Shown one piece after another: positions 58,871 through 64,000 of a stretch of 64,000 nt of DNA. The notes below the pieces were generated by a model that was not told where the DNA came from, did no database searches, and saw only the letters and a program-made list of their open reading frames with translations. The stretch comes from Anodontia alba (lineage: Eukaryota > Mollusca > Bivalvia > Lucinida > Lucinidae), in NCBI GenBank assembly GCA_964016985.1, contig OZ024828.1, positions 29,580,581 through 29,644,580 of the forward strand, written 5' to 3'. Position numbers and translations under genes: made by a program. Within the stretch, counting starts at the first letter, position 1. The number at the start of each line of letters is the position of its first letter.

Positions 58871-59404
58871 ATATGCTAATTTTTATATGGGCCCAGTCAA
58901 GAGAAACAGTGCATTCGAACATGCGCGAAACGTGCGTATGCACAAAATATATTCAGAGCTTGTGTTCTCCATTGATACATTCTATAGTATCCAATGATTC
59001 TGTTAGCGGAAATTGCAGGCTGATCTAGGCATTTGCTGTTGTGGGCATTTTCATATTTATTAGCAGAGAAAATTTCATGCTGAGCTGAACATGGAACAAG
59101 TTTTATAACCTCGGGGCCCGCCGCCGGATTACTGATTTTTAGGGGATAAGTATTTAAATTTGTTCTAAGGTTTTACGGTGATGCGTCGGCGGAGCCGTAG
59201 AACGAAATTTCCGATCGCAAAACCGACGATATACAGCCCCAAATGAGTTTTCTCATTACGGTTATCCAAATTCTAATGCACTTCGACAGCTTTCAAAGAC
59301 CTGAAGAACTTCTAATGTTTGCTTTCTAATCAATGTTTTGCAAAAAAATTGCAAGCGCTGTGAGCTGCGTAAAACCAAATGCCAGCTGATGAAAAACGGC
59401 AGTA

Positions 59405-59686
59405 CATTACGAAAACATGCCTATTCAAATATACTGAAAATTTTACCACCAAAAAATGAAAATATTCAGAAAAAAAAAACAACTGATATTTTTCATATTT
59501 CTGCTCAAAACATAGATTGTGGGTACTCGTTAGAACCGCCTCGCCGAGGCGGTTCTAACGAGTACCCACAATCTATGTTTTTGAGCAAAAATAAGAAAAA
59601 TAATGTATACCCCTGTAAACCCCAGTTTTACTATATAAAAGTGGGGTTCAAGGGGGTCAAAATAATATAGGCATGTTTGCGTGATG
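59405..59686 (-). mobile_element. M1 element, complete
   Basis: Starts CATTACGAAAAC, ends GTTTGCGTGATG; perfect core stem, tip GCC. Confidence 0.93.
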
Positions 59687-60154
59687 AAAAATCAGTAGTG
59701 TTACAGTGAGTAGACTGTTTGGATGTGCGCATGTGCGCATATGTACATGTAACATGTATACGTTTATGCACCATGAGTTCAACATCTGAGAGATTTGCAA
59801 ATCCGATAACCAACGAGTACATTAACATGAGCTGTTTATAAGATTTTCTGTATTTTAAACTCAGTGTATTTTAAACTCAGCATGTATTAATTTATACGAC
59901 ATAAGGATGATGCTTTCTTTAGTTTTATGTTCATTTAACGTTTTCAAATGACATCAATAAGTTTTGCGACGATACGTCATCTATGCTCGTCGCGCGGTGT
60001 GGTAGCTTTTTAAAGGGATTACTTCTTTGCTCTAGGAAAAAAAACACAAACAAACAAACAAACAAACAAACAAAAACCTTCAGATATGAAATATTGTAAC
60101 TAACAAACTATTGAACTGTAAAATCATTTCAAGAGAGTATAGCATCAACCGCTT

Positions 60155-60420
60155 TTATACCCCGCCACACGATAGTGGCGGGGTATTATGGTTTCACGTT
60201 GGACGTCCATGTGTCTGTCCGTCAGTCCGTCCGTCAGTCGTATGCCCGTCCGTTTTTCGTTTCCGGATGATGGGTAAACATCAATGGATTTTCACGAAAC
60301 TTGGTATGTGCATTGATATTGCGGAGATCTGGTTTGTGATTGCTAGTGGGCAATTTCGCCAAATTTTACGGAGTTTTATGCCCGCGACTGGACAATGGCG
60401 GGGTTGTATAGTTTAACGTT
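60155..60420 (-). mobile_element. ATAATACCCCGCC element, short form
   Basis: CCCCGCCACACGATAGTGGC hairpin end, a CCGTCAGTCCGT tract, then one unit only (AAACTTGGTATGTGCATTG) and GGACAATGGCGGGGTTG. Confidence 0.75.
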
Positions 60421-60929
60421 TTTATTTATATTAAAAACCCGATTCTAGCGCCACAGCAGAAATATATAGGATCTAATACTGCCTACAAGCCATAAGGCTA
60501 TAAGGCTCATTAATATTTAACCAATTTTAGTTTGGAGCCCCCCCCCCCCCCCCCCACTTCCCCCGAAAGGAAAATTTGCAAACTGTGCAGATCCAGATCA
60601 GACGCTGCAGAACGTGACTGATCAGGGTCTTCACTGTTTGCAAATAGTTTAGCAATTTTTCCGTAGGAATATCTAAATCACATAGCCTGACATACAGAAA
60701 TTGAATGTTGTAGTTTGTATATGTGTGTGGGGGAGGGGAGGACGGGGCAGTGAGGGGGTCGGGGATGTGTGTGTGTGTGTGTGTGTGTGTGTGCGGGGTG
60801 GAGGAGGGGGCGGGGTAATTGGGTAGTGGGTTTAGTCTTCAATTGATAAGTGTCTCTATTGTAGTAACAGCTTAACCGACAAACACATTTGCACATAATG
60901 ACTTTAACTCATTTTAGGCGGGAAGCTTG

Positions 60930-61122
60930 CAAAAGGGCAATTAGCAAACTATGATGGTCATGATCAGACGTCGCGTTCTGATCAATGTCAGCACTGTTTG
61001 CATCAATTACATGAATTTCTATAAACCATATCAATATTAAAAACTAACCAGACACCCTGCTTTTGAAAATAGACCGGTCCAAAGAGTTGTGGTAGGAAAG
61101 TCCACTGGACGCAGATGGGGTA
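60930..61122 (-). mobile_element. TTAACCCATTT element beside the third exon fragment
   Basis: On the minus strand it follows the fragment's donor: TTTACCCCATCTGCGTCCAG, GGACCGGTCTATTTTC and a degraded GATGCAAACAGTGCTGAC palindrome, as after the other two exons. Confidence 0.62.
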
Positions 61123-61135
61123 AATAAAGACCTAC

Positions 61136-61186
61136 TCTGTACCTCCGTTTAGGTTTACAGCAGCATGGCGGATCAACTGATGGTAA
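61136..61186 (-). pseudogene. Fragment of a third copy of the cysteine-rich exon
   Basis: The reverse complement matches the last 17 codons of the exons at 1346 and 29390: it reads L-P-S-V-DPPCCCK-P-K-RRY-R in the corresponding frame, then an intact GTAGGT donor (61135 downward). The same intronic repeat follows, as in the other copies. The 5' part of the exon is missing: at 61187-61194 the sequence runs into a nested palindromic insertion. Beyond that insertion the sequence matches intron DNA of copy 2 (29750-30025) instead of exon, so this is a rearranged remnant, possibly of a former tandem array. Confidence 0.72.
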
Positions 61187-61261
61187 CATAGATATCGTCA
61201 GTAGTATAGGCTGCCACTATGGACACGCCGAATTCCCGTTCGGCGTGTCCATAGTGGCGGC

Positions 61262-61345
61262 CTATAGATACACTGTACAGTCAAGTTTAGCCCAGGCTGC
61301 CATTTATGGACACGCTTATGGGAAATTCCCATTCGGCGTGTCCAT
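61262..61345. repeat. Second hairpin half inside the nested block
   Basis: AGGCTGCCATTTATGGACACG ... CATTCGGCGTGTCCAT repeats the 61208-61257 hairpin in diverged form, separated from it by unique DNA. Confidence 0.6.
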
Positions 61346-61452
61346 CCCAGTCAGCATTCTACGTAAATCTATATCGGGCCATCATCGGCCCGTCAGGGTA
61401 GCTGACGGGCCGATGACGGCCGGATATAGATTTACGTAGAATGCTAGCTGGG
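61346..61452. mobile_element. 107-bp CCCAGC palindromic element
   Basis: Same length and almost the same sequence as 42611-42717. It splits a second palindrome: left flank GCGTGTCCAT, right flank TAGTGGCAGCC, which rejoin as the CGTGTCCATAGTGGC seen at 61243-61257. Confidence 0.87.
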
Positions 61453-61483
61453 TAGTGGCAGCCTATACTACTATCGTCCTGAT

Positions 61484-61775
61484 TAACCCATTTATTCCTG
61501 CTTTCGCATAAAAGTGACATTGGCAAATAGCGTAGACCCAGATCAGAACAGAACGCGGCGACTGATCAGGGTCTTCACTGTTTGCATTAAGTTCAGGAAT
61601 TTCTGTAAGCCATGGTAATAACAAAAAACTAACAAAAACACCCCTTTTACTGGACATGGACCGCTCCAAAGTGTTAAATCCGTTACCGATTGTAGAAAAT
61701 CAAACATTATAAATCCTGAATATTTTGTATTTCAATTATTAGTCATAAAATCTTATGTCATTTTTTTTGTCGGAT
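61484..61775 (-). repeat. Inverted copy of intron DNA at 29750-30025
   Basis: The reverse complement matches 29755-30025 almost throughout: GACATAAGATTTTATGACTA, TTTCTACAATCGGTAACGG, GGAGCGGTCCATGTCC and the AACAGTG palindrome. Continues the third gene fragment on the far side of the nested insertion. Confidence 0.7.
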
Positions 61776-61786
61776 AATATCAGTAC

Positions 61787-61788
<2 letters not shown>

Positions 61789-61818
<30 letters not shown>

Positions 61819-61860
61819 CGAAAAAAAAAACAAAACAAAAAAAAAAAAAAACAGAAAAAA
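61789..61860. repeat. A-rich tract
   Basis: About 70 bp of A with a few C and G. It interrupts the end of the inverted intron copy. Confidence 0.93.
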
Positions 61861-61910
61861 AGAATGAAATAAGAGGCTTATCAGCTGCCGCCACACAACA
61901 CTTAATACTA

Positions 61911-62247
61911 CAGTCGAACCTCAATAGCTCGAACACCGATGGCTCGTTTACTATGGCTAATTCGAACTCATTTTTGAGTCCCTACGAAATTCTTCCGCTA
62001 GCTCAAGAAAACATTATTTTATCATGAACTTGTATGTTGTGTGTACTCATTAGAATCGCCTCATCGAGGCGATTCTAATGAGTTCATTCAACACGCAATT
62101 GTTGTGAAGGAAATAAACAAAATCCCTAAATTATCGCTATTTGCTTCCTGACCTGGCACCATGATTAACCCTCAGTGGCTCGAACTACCCATGTCTCGAA
62201 CAATTTTCTATGGTCTCAAAGATGTTCGAGCTATTGAAGTTCGACTG
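61911..62247. mobile_element. CAGTCGAACCTC family element with M1-like core
   Basis: CAGTCGAACCTCAATAGCTC ... GAAGTTCGACTG flanked by TA. The central palindrome GTGTACTCATTAGAATCGCC has tip ATC. Matches 3422-3754 along its length. Confidence 0.82.
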
Positions 62248-62249
62248 TA

Positions 62250-62790
62250 CTTGCTTTCAACGTCTTTCGGAAAGTGTTTTTTTTTTTTTTTTTTCTGCCT
62301 GGAACTTCACACAGAAAAAGTAAATTTGCAAACCTTTGGCCTGGTTTAATGCAAAAACATTTGTTATAACTACCTATGCACAAAAGTTTATTTTAGTTAT
62401 TGGCTTTTAAAAAAGTACTTTCTTTTTTCCCCGATAGCAAATATTGCTGAAAACAGTGCTGAAATCAGTAGGGTGGGTACATTGAAGAGGCAGGCTTTCA
62501 ACAAATTCCGCTTATCCAATTTTGTTTTTTTAATTTTCACAGTATTGTCCTGAAACATCAATAATTAAAAATCAGCAAAGAAAAGTAAAAGAAAAACATA
62601 TGTCAGATAAAATTCTAAAAAGTGACTTTACTATAGAAATGGCTTCGGACCAGTCTATAGCCGTAAATTTAATATTTGAGTATATACTTGAGAACAAAAC
62701 ACAGAAACGGAAAAGACAAGGTTTCTAATTAGATATAGTCAATCAAAACAAAATAGGTTCAGTTAAAATAAAAAGCAAAAAAAAAAAAAA
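62250..62790 (+). mobile_element. TIR element, third copy
   Basis: GCTTTCAACGTCTTTCGGAAAG then the shared body. The right end runs into a TAAA-rich tract. It starts 3 bp after the CAGTCGAACCTC element. Confidence 0.7.
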
Positions 62791-62870
62791 AAAAAATAAA
62801 TAAATAAATAAATAAATAAATAAAAAAAATAAAATAAAAAATAAATAAATAAAATAAAACAAACAAAAAG
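62779..62870. repeat. TAAA-rich tract
   Basis: A run then TAAA units, forming the right boundary of the TIR element. Confidence 0.93.
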
Positions 62871-64000
62871 CAACTACAACAACTACTATAAAGATTGCCG
62901 TAGGAAACTCAGAACACATACAAGATCCAAAATCGGAGTCTCGTTTAACGTTTAACCCATTTATCCCGAGTGGACTCTTCTACCTTAAAACAGGTCCATT
63001 TCCGATATAAGGGGTGTCTGGTTATTTTCAGCGGTGTCTGATCTGTGTCTACACTGTTTGCCAATGTCCGTTTTATTGGACACCAGACTTAATTTTCTGG
63101 AAATATCTCAAATGTGCTGTGTGCTAAATTGGCCTAGTGGGTCCTAAACCTTAAATATTATTATTAATAACTCATTGTTCAAAATTTAAGAACTATATTT
63201 TTAGGCAAAAAAATAAGAAAAAGAAACATAAATTTGTCGAGCTAAATTTTAAAATAACATTATTACATACACTATAGATCTATATAGGTGATGAATGTGT
63301 ACTGTCGTGTCAAAGGTTAGAAGAGCCCACCTTAAATCCGTATTCAGGTAAAACATGACTAAATTTAGAACATGGACCTTTTCGGATTATTTGTGAAGTG
63401 ATCGGCAATACCGCCGCGACCATATCTGAAATATAAGGTCTGGATATCACTGGATAAATTGGTTCACATCGAATTGTCGAACAGCGCATCTCAACGCGGA
63501 GATATGGCGGCAACGACCAATTTCCAAGATGGCGGCCAAATCAGCCGTGGGCTCGCTGGCGTCCAGTGGGTCGGTGGAAGGAGACTACGCCTCATAACAT
63601 CAGTGGACTTTGACCATAACAGCTTCGGCCCAGTAGAGAAATAACTAACGAACAACCAACTTACCAGGTCTCCGGAATATTCATGACTGGATGAACCTAT
63701 CAAGAGCCATCGGGGTTCAAGAAAGAACAATCGTATGCTTGCTGCTGGATGACTGCTGGTGCTCTAAACAGGATTTAATTTGTTTTGATTTCCTTTTTCG
63801 AGCTCTCCCGGTCTGGTAGCACGAGAGAGAGTGAGATTACATTGTGCATTGGTAATACAGACATATTGAAGCTCTTATTTTGACTAACTGCTCTAAATTT
63901 TGAAATTTACAGGGCTGGTCTCTAGCATCCGGTTAGGACGAATTTTCTCTGCGCATGAATTATGCACAGAGGCCGTTTCAAGCCAGAGTCCAGACAAAAC
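62871..64000. other. Gene-poor end; possible promoter-like patch
   Basis: 62945-63075 is a TTTAACCCATTTATCCCGAG element fragment. 63475-63600 is richer in GC, with two ATGGCGGC motifs (63504, 63532), the second CCAAGATGGCGGCC, like a YY1-type initiator. The short frames behind them (46 and 22 codons) have no recognised homology. Confidence 0.3.

Larger units (their letters stand above)
61188..61480. mobile_element. Nested palindromic insertions
   Basis: The outer inverted repeats AGTAGTATAGGCTGCC (61200) and GGCAGCCTATACTACT (61456) enclose a hairpin of GGACACGCCGAATTCCCGTTC type, a second partial copy of it, and the 107-bp element at 61346. The block separates the third cysteine-rich exon fragment from upstream intron-like sequence. 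Confidence 0.75.

Noticed and set aside
703..59686. CRISPR-like array of regularly recurring palindromes
   Set aside because: Spacing is irregular (41 bp to several kb), the units are ~280-bp transposons with target sites, and the DNA is eukaryotic.

Overview
This window looks like nuclear DNA of an invertebrate animal. It is AT-rich, with no operons, no long intact ORFs, many short palindromic DNA transposons, tRNA-headed SINEs, LINE and Penelope-type debris and abundant microsatellites. The repeat mix looks most like a bivalve mollusc, perhaps a venerid clam. That is an inference from remembered repeat style and was not tested by any search.

Only one host protein family is supported. A single exon encoding a signal peptide plus a small cysteine-rich domain (mature N-terminus C-x-C, later C, then CCC) occurs at 1346-1602 and again at 29390-29646. 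Both copies have a splice acceptor just before the ATG and a GT donor after exactly 85 codons. A 51-bp remnant of a third copy lies inverted at 61136-61186. The first two copies differ in 9 codons, every one amino-acid-changing, while the signal peptide region is identical. All three are followed by the same intronic repeat.

Layout: 545-1760 and 28800-29760 are duplicates carrying that exon. About 2755-16870 (A) and 36045-45690 (B) are direct segmental duplicates of one ancestral, apparently non-coding block. They can be aligned across their length and serve as filled/empty-site pairs for many transposon insertions. 16.9-28.8 kb, 30-36 kb and 45.7-64 kb are a patchwork of repeats, including a Penelope-like reverse transcriptase relic (22.6-23.6 kb), a 5'-truncated LINE (47.8-48.9 kb), an eight-unit ~145-bp tandem array (46.4-47.5 kb), a ~150-bp tandem array within a mobile element (34.2-35.2 kb) and foldback elements up to 1.05 kb.

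The dominant feature is one ~280-bp non-autonomous element, called M1 here, present in 28 recognisable copies (about 12% of the window). It has 12-bp terminal inverted repeats (CATTACGAAAAC-type), three internal hairpins and a ~95-bp near-perfect central palindrome. Thirteen copies sit in A, three in B, and none are at recognisably shared positions. Clean empty sites show insertion with 0 or 1 bp duplicated. The stem of the central palindrome is highly conserved but its 3-nt tip is different in many copies. A related palindrome core recurs inside two other, TA-flanked element families. This is the best candidate in the window for an undescribed system.

Limits: all family calls were made by eye. 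Coordinates of degraded repeats are approximate, and no function is claimed for the secreted protein family.
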